Below are positions 1 through 21,400 of a stretch of DNA of 64,000 nt, one piece after another. The stretch is taken from NCBI GenBank assembly GCA_964019165.1, contig OZ025268.1, positions 15,212,359 to 15,276,358 on the forward strand, written 5' to 3'. A program made the position numbers and the translations under genes. Source of the stretch: Mastigias papua. Taxonomy: Eukaryota > Cnidaria > Scyphozoa > Rhizostomeae > Mastigiidae. The notes beneath the pieces are model-generated. The model worked only from the letters and a program-made list of their open reading frames with translations. It was not told the DNA's origin and made no database searches. Positions within the stretch are counted from its first letter, which is position 1; every line of letters starts with the position of its first letter.

Positions 1-7671
<7,671 letters not shown>

Positions 7672-8071
7672 TCTCTTGATCTGCTGTGATTACAAACGTG
7701 TGGCCATAGACAAGCATTACCCACTTTAAATCTGTGAAGTATCCCGGCACCGCGTTAACTAAGTTGTTGTTGTTGTTTATTGCTTCTTCATTGCACTTCA
7801 TGTAAGGTGATACAATCCACTTGTTTCGTTCCCATGCTATGTGCTTTCTCGAATCAGGGTCCCCAGAGGCAGTGGTGAGGCAATGAGGGGATGGCAGGCA
7901 AGCCCCACCTTTTCCCAGGAATGGTCCTTGAGATTCGTCAGAAATACCAATAAAGAGGAGGGAGTCAACTGTTGCATTTTCTTACCGTTTCGAACAGGGG
8001 TCTGCAATCCTTAACACTAAATGATACATTTGAACCCCGTTTTCAATGAATCAATTTAAAAAAAAATAAGA
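7672..8071. promoter_or_regulatory. Upstream region of TRMT61A
   Basis: Bases just above 7671 must hold the TRMT61A promoter and 5' UTR. I see no TATA box at a convincing position. It ends where the Penelope-like element begins on the opposite strand. Confidence 0.35.
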
Positions 8072-9515
8072 TAGAGTGGCAATGGACAGCCATTGTGTAC
8101 CTGCATTAGCAAACATTTTCGTTCGCTTTCAAGAAACTAGACTTTTCGACAAGACCGTACAGCCAGGCGTCTACTTTCGATATTTCGATGATACTTCTGT
8201 CATCTTTCGTTCCGAGCTGGAATGTGATCATTTTTATGAAAACGTCAACTCGCTACATCCAGCTCTAGCATTTATAGTGGGAAGGAGCAAAACAACTCCT
8301 TGCATTTACTAGATGCTTTTGTGGAGAAAGAGGGCACTGGATTTGTAGCCAGCGCTTATAGGCAGCCAACGTTTACTGGTCAATACATCCGTTAGAATCC
8401 TTTCCGTCTAAAAGCACGAAAACTTAGCCTTATCAAACCTTAATTCACAGGGCACTTATGATTTGCTCTAAAACTAAATTAGGCTCCGAGCTAGACAGAA
8501 TAAAGCAATTGCTCATTGATAACTGATATCCAGATGTCCCTCTTTCCTTTTTTAAGGGAAAACTAGCCAACTGGCCTAAAAGACGCTGTCTGGTCCTGAA
8601 CATAGAAGTACCCGGTTTACCTAAAATTGCCATGGATTGGAAATATATCATGAAACTTCGAAGGCCAAACTAATAAAGCCACTACATCTTGTTTCTATGT
8701 TGTGAAGTCTCGTATAGTTTACAAATTACAATACTAGTGTAATGCTACCATCTGCTAAAACGATAGCGTTCCCGCCACTCAAAAAAGTTTTGTAGTTTAT
8801 GGGCTACTTTCGCGCTGATGTGAAGCTCGGCAAGCGTAAGGCGCAGAGACTAGCAGGTCCAATAAAAGAACATGTTCTCACCAGCATCGGGAAGAAAAGC
8901 AATAAAATGAGAAAACAGCCACATCGTATGTGCAAAAACAATAATTCTAAATTGAATTGTGGTTCGCTCATAGGACAACATCATATAAAAATCAAAAATG
9001 CGCCGAAACATATACAGAAGATAATTTTCGTGTTATTAAGCAAGTAAGAACGTCTTTTCATTTAAGTGTTTTGGAATCAGTTTACATTAAGACTCAGAAT
9101 CCAGTCTTGTGTAAACAAAACAAGTTCATTTTCTTACTTGGATTCTTCAAGTAACCAATGGTGAAAAAGGTGCCAATTGGTCAATCACAGGGCCAACTAG
9201 ACGCAGTACTCATCATATCACAAGGACCAATCTGCATTTGGCTATATATTTCGGTTCACTTTTCGGACGTTATGTGATTTTTCGTACTCTGAAGAGTGTC
9301 GGGCAAAAAAACTTTTCAGTATGCTTAAACAACGCTCCAGCTTTTCGAGCAATTTTTACTCTTTTACTTAGTATTATACAAACATGTTTAGTTGGTTGGT
9401 TTGAATTAGTTGATATTTATGGTATTAGCTATTTTAAGTAACCAACTTTAAAGAATGTTAAATGAAAAAAATATAGTGAAGTTCTGTAGTACCAACAGAC
9501 TATTATTAAGGAACA
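8072..9515 (+). pseudogene. Penelope-like retroelement, 5'-truncated: RT C-terminal half, GIY-YIG region, 3' tail
   Basis: Penelope-like elements encode a reverse transcriptase fused to a C-terminal GIY-YIG endonuclease. Seen: from 8076 an RT piece with PALANIFVRFQE, GVYFRYFDDTSVIF (the YxDD box as YFDD) and NSLHPALAF; then, after a frameshift, YRQPTFTGQY; at 8560-9050 the RT/endonuclease connector and endonuclease region, including a VDVKLGKRKAQRLAGPIKEH stretch that matches the YVGRTTQRLADRIKQH-type block of intact elements, and RMCKNNNSKLNC; then ETYTEDNFRVIKQ and LSVLESVYIKTQNPVLCKQN up to a stop at 9152-9154. The rest to about 9515 is 3' non-coding tail, shared with 20571-20815. The N-terminal RT half is missing and several frameshifts and stops make it inactive. 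It lies head-to-head with TRMT61A. Confidence 0.85.
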
Positions 9516-10163
9516 TATGAAATGACATTTTATTCATGCACATAACACACTGTGAACTCATAAGCCAAGGTTGGGAACGAACTCCGTCTTCAGTGTGTCC
9601 TCAAGGGCCCCCCATGGTTGGGCCAGAGAGAGAAGCTGTTGAAAATGTTTTTATCCTAGATTTGTGTCATTTCTGGGTGGCTTGAGCAAGAAAGACGAGG
9701 CTGGGTAAAAACTATTTCACTTTTCTCCTCTTCCGAAAAGTTAAGTATGAGTTCTGCTGAAGGTTTTTCTGTTATATGAGAAAGAACACCAGATTTGATG
9801 CAAGGGTGAGATAGGTCAAAAATGAGTGAGTCTCACAAACAATGTGTAAAGAATGGGAACCATCCAAGCAGTAATATAAGTGAACGTTGAGTTCAATGTT
9901 TTTGCTGAATAACCTATCGTACGGAGCAGGCAACAAATGCAGCTCGCCACTATGTTCATTTTATCTGACTGACGAGGCTTTGCTCTTAGGCATTTGTGCA
10001 CATTTTCTGCAACTCAAAGCAGTAGTAAGCACGGTCAGTATGCGTTCAAATGACAACACCCCCAAAACAAAACTGTTCAACAAAATACAACATTAAACCT
10101 CAAAACAATAAGTAGTCTATTATTGGCTACTTAAATTGACTATAATCGATGATGAATAGTTCA
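9516..10163. other. Intergenic stretch with an unidentified exon-like segment (minus)
   Basis: On the minus strand about 9660-9770 reads, after a good acceptor (TTCTTTCTCATATAACAG), as an acidic tail containing SAELILNFSEEEKSEIVF and ending PEMTQI-stop. It could be a terminal exon or a chance open frame. I do not recognise it and found no partner exon. Confidence 0.25.
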
Positions 10164-10660
10164 TCAGTTCCGGACTACGTCATTGTTTATTACGACAGCA
10201 AAATACATACAGTAGTATGAAGTTCTAAGAGCAAAATTCATTATTTTTCTGATTACAAAACTCATTTGGTTAGCGTCCATTTGTAGGTCTTTTATCGTGT
10301 CAATAAAATCGGACAAAGACGTAAAGCACATATTGGCAAAACAGAGCAATTTATTCGATGTCACTTTTGTCTTTTAGATTCATAACAGGAATTGAGTACG
10401 CTGCAGCTGAACTGACATCCTTAACTTGCTGCCTAGTGATATTTTCTGGCATTTGTATGATCCTATGTTTGACAGTCTTTGCGGACAGAGGTATCTCCCT
10501 AATTTTCTTTAAAATTTCATTCCGGTTTTCAAATTCCGCGAGTACATGTTCGTAAAAATTAGTCAATAATTCTTTTATATGCTCTGCATCTGTGAAGGAT
10601 TTCCCATGCCTCACTACTGTACACTTTTCCTCATATCAGCTTCCCGCATCAATTCCGCAA
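10164..10660 (-). pseudogene. hAT-type transposase remnant (ZBED5/GTF2IRD2-like)
   Basis: An 87-codon minus-strand frame (10614-10351) contains GKSFTDAEHIKELL, KIREIPLSAKTVKHRI and MPENITRQQVKDVSSA. This matches the region before the DDE core in hAT-derived ZBED5/GTF2IRD2-type proteins (KSFTDxEyIK, IPLSAkTV, ITRQQ). After a stop the same strand continues with transposase-like but stop-ridden sequence to about 10164. No N-terminal zinc finger or C-terminal dimerisation domain is seen, so this is a fragment. Confidence 0.65.
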
Positions 10661-12293
10661 CAGCTCTTTTGCACAGCCTCCGGATAACTTTCAGCAACGG
10701 CCGAGTTTAGTTTTGAAATGCCGTTCAAATACTGGTAAGTCACTCTCGTTAGAGGTAAGCGCGCATGAATCTGTCCAGGATCATTAAATATTCAATTGAC
10801 TTAAGAAATCTTTCTTTTCTTGCAGCTCTCCATACCTGACCTGCTTGGAGTTGAAATTCTCACTAAATTTACAGTGCTTTGGCAGCATTATACTGCCTTC
10901 TTGCTAGTGAAGCATAATTTGAGTGAAAAGGTCAGAAAAATCCTCTACGCACGAAAAACATGTCAAAAAAAGAAAACTTGTTGGCTTCTTTCTGTAAGCT
11001 GTTGGTATACTAATGAGGAGAAAAGCAGTGGAAAGAACGTAGATAGAAAAGCACATATTCGATTTATCATTGCAACTGTTAGCTGCTTTGGGGTTGCCTT
11101 GGTTTTCCTGTTCTAGTCAAAAATTTCTTTCCTAAAAGAAAATCACATTTTCGACCAACCAGTACAATAGGAAAATGAGCTTGCACAAATAAAATACACA
11201 TCAACTAGATACTTTTGATTCATGTATCTAAGCTTGCTGGAGTCGCAGAATATGAATGAAAGAGTCGCATGCGATAGTGATTCTTAACACTACGAAGCAG
11301 AAGGTTGCCAATCTCCGAAGTAGATTGATTAGATAAAAATGATGGCAATGGATTTATCAGTCAGTTCCATTCATCACGGTTTGACAACCACCTTAGTGCC
11401 AAAAGGGCTATGGAATCATAGATGGGAATGTACTGATAGAACAGCTTTCTTTTTTTGGGGGGGGGAGGGTGTCTGCTGCAGAACAAATGGGCTTTGCTCT
11501 CTGTGCCAATCATATCGTAGAAACTCCATGCACATTGGCCAACACTAAAATAAGATCGGATGCAGCTACTTGGCATGTCGACCAACTTCACATTGTTAGA
11601 ACTGTACTTACTGCATACTATCTGTGTTGCTTTTGATTCATGCAGAAATGGCAAACAACTAAAGTTACACTGGATTCTGCAACGAAATGTATGATTTTAA
11701 ATGCAAAATATTATCAATTCAAAAAAGTTTCAAATATAACTATTATTTTCATAATTGGGAATAATCACATATAACTGTCAAAATATCTTTGAGACAGCCA
11801 TTTCTTAAGACTAATCAAAATGGTTTTAAAATCCCCGATGCGCTTCCTTTATTTTAGTTGTAGTCTTGATGAGTCACTAGTTTTTCAGTATTTGAGATTG
11901 TTGTGCACTCTAACGTTTCCTCAGCTTTCACTGCATTAAACGATTTTCAGGGAGCCGTCTTCTATGCAAAGCCACATAACTCTCTATGAAAATTTCTATT
12001 TCTTTATCTATACTGCGGTTTCTAATAGGGACCAAAATTATTGTTGCTGTATACAGACTGTATGAAGGTAACATTGCGATAGAATCTGTCGTTTATGCAG
12101 AGCTTCATCTACAAGCTCTTCCTATCGAATGTCTGAGAGCTGTACTGTTGTGCTTCGATTATGTTTGTTTGAATCACGCTAACCGGTCTGCATTGGCTAC
12201 TTCCAACTTATTTTTAAGTGAGGGAAAGTAAGCTAATATACTGTAAAAGATCAGATATCACCGCATGCCAGTAGCTTCACACGGGTGGGATGT
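10661..12293. other. Intergenic region, nothing recognised
   Basis: Short open frames on both strands have no recognisable motif. A G-tract lies near 11456-11467. No tRNA, repeat array or exon identified. Confidence 0.4.
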
Positions 12294-12299
12294 TTTATT
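12294..12299 (-). terminator. Poly(A) signal for COMMD5
   Basis: AATAAA on the minus strand about 155 bp downstream of the COMMD5 stop; the first canonical hexamer I noticed after the stop. Confidence 0.5.
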
Positions 12300-12453
12300 T
12301 TCTCATCTAAAAGTATTATTCAATACAAGTAAGTATACATCAAGGTGACGATAGGGTAATCTTTTCTTAAGTGCATGTAAAGGAAAGCAGAGCTCTTTCA
12401 AGAGAACAGAATAATCTAAAAAGGTTACATAAAATTTCGCTACGGTACAAAAG

Positions 12454-12555
12454 TCATGTTTGAATTTTGAGAACATTTCGAGCTTCTAAATCTTCCATTT
12501 CTTTCAAGACAGTTGTTACCTTGAAACGAAGGTCGTGAAACTTTGAGACAGGAAC
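12454..12555 (-). CDS. COMMD5: COMMD5 exon 6 (terminal)
   Basis: 102 bp including the TGA stop. Acceptor TTTCATTTCTTTGAAG. Encodes [29 protein letters not shown], the C-terminal strand and helix of the COMM domain. Confidence 0.93.
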   Translation of the reverse strand, partial: VPVSKFHDLRFKVTTVLKEMEDLEARNVLKIQT

Positions 12556-15348
12556 CTTCAAAGAAATGAAAACATATCTCTACGAAAAGGAAGACAGCAA
12601 ATACTTTCTGTGTAAGCAAGGGTTAGCAGAAATACTAAAAAAGTAATGTAATACTAGAAAAATCAACAAATCCATGTGTAACAGCAGTCTTCAAATAAAT
12701 GGATATGTAAAGGATAATATGCTCTTTCTTTCTGGGTCCTTTCACAAAACGAATTTCGAAACTCAAAAAACTCAAACAAAATGATAAGTTAGGATTAAAT
12801 AAATCTCCTATGGTCATAATCCAAAACAAATTATCAAAAATGAAGCTAATCAGAGTTATACAGTGATGTATCATAAGTTGCCAAATAGTCAAGCAACTGC
12901 TAAGCTTTTTAATAGTATGACGAATATGTCTACTGGCTAAGCACTTAAACAAATAAAGCAGATACTAGAGTGACGTAAATCCAGTAAAATAAAAGGCATA
13001 TTAAAACTAAATTAATACACTAAAATGACAAAAGAACATAAGAAAAGTCCACTACTTGTAATAAAAATTTAAAAGATCCAAAAACTCTCGTATAATCAAA
13101 GCTATGATATTAAAATAGAAGAAAATTAAAAGATTCTTTCCCCATTGAAACATAAACCGTTCTCCCTTATCCAATACTAATCTTCTTTTTCAAAATGAAT
13201 CATTTTAGACCTGCTAGCTGCACCTTTCTTATGTGAAATAGTTTCTGAAGGGGTCCACTATATCTCCACTAAACACGATTTTACAAATTAGGAAGCTAGT
13301 TTTTAGATGAATGAATTTCTTTACATTTCACTGCTCATTCAGCTCTTATGTGTAACTTGGTTAGTTTTTTAGGTATAGTCTGCAGTGGGTGAAAGTTGGA
13401 ATCACCATACTGTGGTTGATCTCAACTTCGATCCATCACTCAAAAATAAGAATTAGATCTTGGACTGGCAACTGCAAAGTGGAACGATAAAAGGACTTTT
13501 GATTTATCTAGAACAAATTTTCCGGTACTTTACTGAGAATTCAACGAAAATCCGAAAATTCAGAAATCACACGGTTTGTGTATTCATAAGATCTCACTTG
13601 TTTTCTGAGAGTGATACATTTTGTCATTGGTCAGCCTTCTAGCGCAGGGGCCTAGTAAAAGAGTTACAGCATGCTAAGTTTAAAATGGCTTGTGTTCACT
13701 TTTCAATTACATGAAGTGACCGTGCAGGCTCTTGAATACCTGTCTAAGCATACAAATGCCTACAGAGGGTAACCAATTACTATCAAAACATATCAAATGT
13801 TAGATGCATATGTATCTCTAGTTTTAAACAAATATTGATTTAGAATTTAAGCGCCCATTTTTCTCTGGGAAAGGGAACCTTCCAGGAAAGAAACTACAAT
13901 CTATGATAGAAATAAATTTAGTAGAATCAGACAAGTAGCAGGTTTTGGCCTGAAATAAAGTGGCATTTAGGCTTCTTAATACAGGTCTAAGTTGAAGAAC
14001 TAGGGCACTGGATTTCTTGTAATGAATTTATGTCCATCAAACAATTTATGCACCCCCGCAATTTGCCTAGGCCTTATGCCTTTCTGACAATCAAAACAGA
14101 AATTCAACTTAAAGCATCAAGGGGCAGTATTAGCATCAACATAGGACAGTACGTTTTCGAAACCGTGCCTGTGGAACCATACGTCAAGCTCTAGAAACAA
14201 AGCTAGTACGGATTGTCTGTTAGCTTGCTGTATTTAAAACAAATATCAAAATGATGCATAGTAAATAAACAGTGGCAGATACCTAAATAAGGAGATGTCA
14301 GACCACTTGTGGAAAAGCATCACGCCACCGTATTGTTAGTTGTAGAGAGCACTTATGAATAAACAAAAAGGGAAGGGCCAAAAACATATCTTCTTGGATG
14401 CAGGATTAATCATTGTGGATTTTTTACAATGCCAACGATGAAATTGATTTACTCATAAATAAGAGATGCCTATTATGAGTTTTAGTAGCTATGATGTATA
14501 TTAGAGATGTGGAGCGAGTAGACGCGATTGATAATACTAGTGAGAGTAATTTGGTTTTTAGTTTTGGAGACAGTTTCTGGTGGGAGTTGAAGGAAGACAC
14601 AGTTGAGACAGTTAGAGTTTGATTTGCGATCGTGCATATAGTGTGTGTAAAAAAAGTTGTTTATTCTTCTGTTTAACTTTGTGTTTGGCATCGTCATACG
14701 TCAATAAATGGAAATTGCAGGAAAAGCCCTAAAAAATAGTGAACTTTGTTCTCCAGGACACGATATATATATATTACCACTACGGAACGCAGTGCTACTA
14801 GTGGTATCTGTATTACGCGTGAATAAACGTACCTCAAATGTCTCCAATTTTCCATTATCTAACTTTATCTCCATAAGAATTGTTGGCTCCAGAACTCGAT
14901 TCAATACACTAAAGAAAATAATAAGGGATATTCTACATCAAATATAAGATAGTTAGAAATAAAAGAAATAATAAGGATCAAATTAGCAAAGGATCCCTCA
15001 GTGAAAAAATGGAACTCAATACGATGTACGAGCTTTTTCCTACATATTATCGAATAAAAAGCCATTCAAAAATAAATCCATAAAGCTGCTGAAATAAGTG
15101 ACATAAATTACAAGACAAAGTGCCAAAGCTTTTGCAGGTTCCTCAGATATACACGTCAGTATAGTGTATTGGTCTAGGGCACCATAAACATGAATATTTT
15201 CTTTTTTCTCTCTCTTTTTTTTCTAATTAGATATCATTGTTGAATTGTAAGTACCATTCGTAATGGGAGCACGATAACCTTGAGTTCTCTCCCGTTGCGA
15301 ATGGTACATAGTAATGTTGATAACTTTTCTGTTAGTGTTGTTCTGATG

Positions 15349-15443
<95 letters not shown>

Positions 15444-18400
15444 CAGTGATAGATAGTGTTGCTATCAAGCCTTATTTTAGTGATTACACGAATCCGTGGA
15501 AACTTCTGTCGCCGGTATTGATAAACACCGGGTCAACCTGCAGCTAAAAGAATGCTTTAGGGTCTAGAGCCCAAGCATTAAGATTGTTGTAGAAAACGTG
15601 TAACTTAGGATGACTCCAGTATTTTAACATATTTCAAAAAAAACCTACAACATAAGTTATCCTATTGCACCTCATTAGTTATAACTGTATGATACTTTGA
15701 TGACCGAGATTATACGACTACCCCGTGGTTTAAGATTATAAGGGGAAGTAATTAAACTAAACAAAAAAGTTACAAATACAAAGTAAATTGCCAATAAAAG
15801 AAAGAAATAAAAAATGAAGTCTAACTACAAGGCTGCCTGTCAAGTTAACTTGCAACCGCATACATGAATTACTTGGAAACCAGGAACAGCAAGAATGTTG
15901 TATGTCATCTGTGCAAGCATTACTTGAGTATAACTGGGTTGGTAACACCCTTACTTAATATGCTTGAAATTATGGAAATTGAGTTTCCTTAGCCCGGCCC
16001 TTGAGTTAACTACTTGATCACATACAACTGTATATGGACTTACCACGAGGCTCAATCTGCGAGAGTAATTTCTTATTGCAGAATAGGATATCAAAAGTAG
16101 GGGAACAAAGGAACGCTGTTGCAGCGAAGTTTTGAAAAGCTAGCAGGAAATACTTTTTAAATCCGTAAGCTGCGTATACGGAATCAGAAGAAAGACATGG
16201 AAACTGGACGTAAATGCTTCCATTTGTTATTCGAAAGGGCGTCCATATCAAAATTTCGAAGATCTACTACTTTTACAACCTCAAAATCTCATTCACATAG
16301 GTCAACATAACCATAGCAAGGAGTTTCAAAGGATTTTCTTGCCTTCTTGTGCTGCGGAAGTTCGGAAGAGAATGAATTTATTCCTCGCATCTGTTTTGGT
16401 ACAAATAGGTCATGCACCTCCCCTAGATATAACAGGTGACAAAGCCACCTACAACCAATGGACAAGACAGTCTATTGCAGCAATATCAGCAATCCCAAAA
16501 TTGAATGACATACTATATCCAGTTTTCATTGGACAATCAATGAACAACTTTCATATGTCACATGGCCATTATGTAATGCTATTTCTGATTGGTTGATCTC
16601 AGCTGGAGGGCAAGAAGCGGTAGAAAATATGGCCTAGTGAACTTTGTACTATTGACTATGGATGAACAGAGGCAAAATCGAATGCAAAGCAACTCTATTA
16701 CATTGAAATCAAGCTGTTTCTATTCAGAAAAAGCAAGAACGTTAAGCAACTTCACGACGTGAGAGATAATAACTGTACTTCATTGAAGTAGTAGCAGCAG
16801 GCAATGATGCCGGTGGAGACTCCAAATCACTAGGTGAATCAAATCACGGTATTATCTGCTAAAAGCAGACCACAAACCGTTTCAGTCCCTGCTCCGCAAA
16901 CAGAGCAGATATATTCATCGGTATTGTCAAGGAATTTCACAATAATACACTTTATGCTCGTAGGCCATGAACTTCTTCCCCGTTACTTGCCTTGCAAGTG
17001 AGATTGGCAATCAGAAATACGATTACGTAATAGTCATGTGATATGTGAAAGTTGCTTATTGTGAAGAGACATTCAGGTGTGAGCATTGCTAAAAACTATA
17101 AGAAGGGAAACGACGTGAGAGGGATTAAACCAATGCAAACTGAAGGAGACACATATAGTATGTAGTATAGTATGTAGGTTTCTGGTGATGCTTAAGCCAT
17201 TCTCACATAAATGGTGGATAATGAGTTCAAAGAGAGGTACAAATGACGGTCAGTATTTTCATTTGTACGTGCATGAATGTATTTATGATCTTGAATGTAT
17301 TTAGCTTTGTAACATTCCTATCGAGAACATACACTGGAATTGGGCGATGAATTGCACAAAAGTGGCATCGTGGGTACCAATTAGCAAATACCAGTGACAC
17401 AAGGTCTGCCAACAGTAAGCGGATGGTATTTATGAATTTCATAAAAGATATACAGCCAATCACTTTCTAGGAAAATGGACAACTCGAAGCAACGAATGGC
17501 AATGCCCGGCAGAAAAAGAAAGGGTGGGACGCTTTTTCACTTACAGGGAAGATCAGTCACATCAAGTTTCTCCTTCTTCTTTCTAGTGAGGTAGATATGT
17601 ACAATCAGTATGGCAGTTTGATCAACATCGTCCAAACAGTAAATATGTAGCCATACGGCCGTCTCAAAAGTTTCGACAGGCAGGTCAAAAGGATAAAACT
17701 CTTTTCTATTTATACAGAGCACTAGAATTGTCCAGTAAAAATATGTATATGGCCCTATTACCACAAAGCTCTGATGACTCTAAGTGCGGAATCTAGCATT
17801 TCAGGTCTTATTGTACTCAACAAAGGCACTGCTCAAGGGGCTTTTGGTGCAAACACGACACTATCAGTGGCTGAAAACGTAATAAATACGAAATCAGAAA
17901 GAAAAAAGCTGTAAAAAGTCGGATAAAGTTATTTGCAGAAAAACTGACAGAAGGACTGTCACATGATACGTTTAATAACCATGATAGATGTAAAATTCAA
18001 CATTAATAACTAATCTAAATGCTCTTTTGGCAACTGTCAGGGAAGTACACCTGAAGATTGCAGCCACTGATTACAGGACTGTTACGGATGCTATTCGTGC
18101 TTTACCTGATGAATGTTTGTCGAAGCACTTCATTAAGCTAATTGGATGAATAAACTAACTTTTACCAGCATCTATTGCTTTAGAAACCATGAATGTTAAA
18201 CATCTAATTAAGAAGTTGCTTGAAAGCAAGGAGGAGCATTAAAAAAGCAATTGAGATGATCTGCCATGCAATTTCAACAGCATCAATAAAAGTAAAAGTA
18301 GAATCTTACATTGGAATCATATGGTAGCATTTACGAAAATCATTTTTAAAAAGAAAGAGACATTGGTGAGAAAACGCACTGCAGGAGCTTGAAGTTACAC

Positions 18401-21400
18401 TTAATAGTCCCACTCTTGCACGATGTAATGTTGTGAAATCAGCAATGAGGTCCTACTAGAGCACAATAAAGGGTAATTGTTTGTGGCACTTCAGAAAATC
18501 AGTGCAAGTTGACCACCTGCTGAAACATGAAATGTTAAAAAAGTGATCAACCTGTTAAATAAACCACCATCAAAGTTTCCAGTGATGGAAATATAAGCTG
18601 GACAGTGTTGCTGACTGAAAATGTTCAAGTATCTTAATAACATAAATGTGTTTCTAATTTATAAATTACTGACTATCGTTTCTTCTTCACAGTTAAAACC
18701 AATCCATTTGGATGTTGACACATCATGTTCAATCACCTGATTATCACATATCGACAAAAACATGAGCTATTATGTTTAAATAAGAAAGTACAGTTCTATC
18801 AACATTTTCTTGGCTGCCTACAGTGGTTTAATGCTGTTTTCTACATGAAAGCACTCAAATATACCTCCAATGTTCTAAAAGCTGATTCTGGATTGGATCG
18901 CTGATTGACGCCGTGCGGACCAGTTTCTAGAACGCTCGTGAGGGCATTGATAACAAGTCCCGTATAATGCAGTCCTTATTTTTGACAAACCAGCGTACGT
19001 GTGTGCGTGAACACAAACACACACGTACGCACACACATGGCTACTCATATTACATTCTTACGTCGAATCTCAATGTCTGTATTAATGTCATCTAACATCT
19101 GTATTAATGTCTACCTAACTTTTGCGTGACAGCCTCTATATCAAATTGTATATCCAAAATAAATAAGGAAGGATTTGCTGACGACCAAGGAGTCATCCAT
19201 AAAGTGTGTACGCAGATTGGAGGAGGGGGTAAGACCAAAATCATACAGGGGTACACAAGGGGGAGGGCGGTTGATCAAGTGCGTTCATAAGCATATTCGC
19301 TGTTTCTAATTCAGTTTTTAGGTCTCTTAGCGTAATCACTCTCATAATTATAGAATAAATTAATGATAGTTTTTGCAAAAATGAAGAAAAATCAAATGCC
19401 TCACGCGTATGAAGTATGAAGTAGAAGGACTTTAACTTGTTCAGCCGGTGTAAGTAAAGGCGGTCAATTGCTTGATGAAGTATGATTCTAGATATTTTTC
19501 CAATTATTCTTTTATCGAGTCAGTCGAAATCTTATAAAGTCAAACACTTCCTAAATACTCAAAATCTTTCTCCATAGGCGGCATTTTTTGGCGATTGAAA
19601 AGTAGCACTGGATTGTAAGATATTGATTCAGCGTGTCCTTTCCGCATTCCAAAGGCATGGCACTTTCCGACTCGATTTGGTAACCCTGTCAAGTTGGCCT
19701 ATGTTGTGAATAGACTTAACAATAATTGACTGTCTGACTCTAACTCTTTAAACCTGGTTTCCATATCGTCGTTAGTGTCCAGGACACGTCCCAGTCATTG
19801 CATTGGCGATGCTACCGGGGCGCTTACGATGATATGGTAATTTTTCTGGCTAGGTAGCCGACGTCCCGGCAGTGTCACAGATGTCCCAGTACAGTTAAAA
19901 AAAGTTGAGATGGGTTCAACTTTTCCGAACGTTTCCGATGCTTCGTCGTCGTGTCTCCGATAACTGGGATGCGTCCCCGTCGCTTACAACAATATGGAAA
20001 CAAGGCTCAACAATAGCCGTATGATTGGCAAAATGTAACCACTGTATTGGAGAAATAGTGTTTTGGTACACATAGCCCATGTACTATACCTTCTCATTAT
20101 CAAGTGTTTGTACAAGGGAATTAACACGCATATTGAAAAGTAGAAGAGATAAACTTCCCTCTTGCAGTACTCCCTTTGCACAGTTATCGGAGTTTTCAAA
20201 AAAACCAATCAACAGCTATAGATATCTGAAAGTCCTGGCACAGCAGTTTTACGAAGACTGTAATTTTAGATGGAATATTGTGAAAGTCCAATGCTTTAGA
20301 CTACAGATAGCGATGCACTTCTCCAAATGCATTTCTAAGATTTGATAGTGATATAACTAGACTTTTCTTTCTATCCTTGCACTATCTATTAAGTACGTCA
20401 TCACATCTGTGTGCTCTACTGTGCATGACAAACCAATCCAAAATTCCTTTCGGGTGTTTCTTTCTATGACCTTGCTTTCTAGCAGATAATTACATATGGG
20501 ATTTCATATTAATGATAAAAATTATAATAATTTATAATTACTTTATAACCGAAAAAAGTGTTCATTCCTGACTAGGACTCTTCAAGTAAACATTGATGAA
20601 TAGGTGCTCATTGGCTAGCCATATGGTTAACTGGATACAGTAGTCATCATATCACGTGTATGCGCATCTGGTTATTAATCTCGGCTCACCTTTCAGTTGT
20701 ACTCTGACGAGTATCGGATGAAAAAGCTTTTCAGGATACTTAAAGGATGTTCCTGCTTTTTTGAGCTATAGAGAAGTTCTGTAGTACCAATAGACTATTC
20801 ATAATCGATATGAAAAGATTAGATAGAACTTCGATTCATAGAGATCAGAAGTAAGGGCTGAGAATGTTGAGTGTGTAGAAGACATCAAACTAGACCTTTT
20901 TGTTACCCCAATCTATGCCTAACAAATCCTAAAAGTCAGTGCCTGATTCGCATTAAAAGTTTCAAAAAATTCCTGTACTAAAACTCCTTACTATTGACTT
21001 GTAAACATTAAGTGTAGGACTGTTTCACATGAATAGTATGCAGATAAATATTCACTGCTGCATAAGAATCATGTTTATTTACCTTGTGGATATTCCAACA
21101 TCTACTCTCCATCTCAATGAATCTAGCTTTGGAAGTCTCACTCGTTTCTCAATCAATGCTAAATCCACAGCTTGGCATCTGAAAAATTTTGAAGTATCTA
21201 AATCCCTTGATTCAACATCTTGTTTATCGTGAATAATAATCATAATAGAAGTCAAGAACTCTCTTGCTATCTAATTCAAACATTAGCAGATCAATATATC
21301 CTACAAAACATATCTTATTGTGTCACCTACAGAAAGTTCCATCTAATAGAAATGAGCATATTCGCATCATTTATTTTAGCATCATGCTTGAAACTTAACA

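Larger units (their letters stand above)
14909..21082 (-). other. COMMD5 intron 4, repeat-rich
   Basis: Long intron. Contains a TA array (15352-15440), a hAT-like protein fragment (16250-16596), a decayed open frame (17990-18170), MITE-like pieces at 19190-19280 and 19749-20010, and a Penelope 3' tail (20571-20815). Confidence 0.6.
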
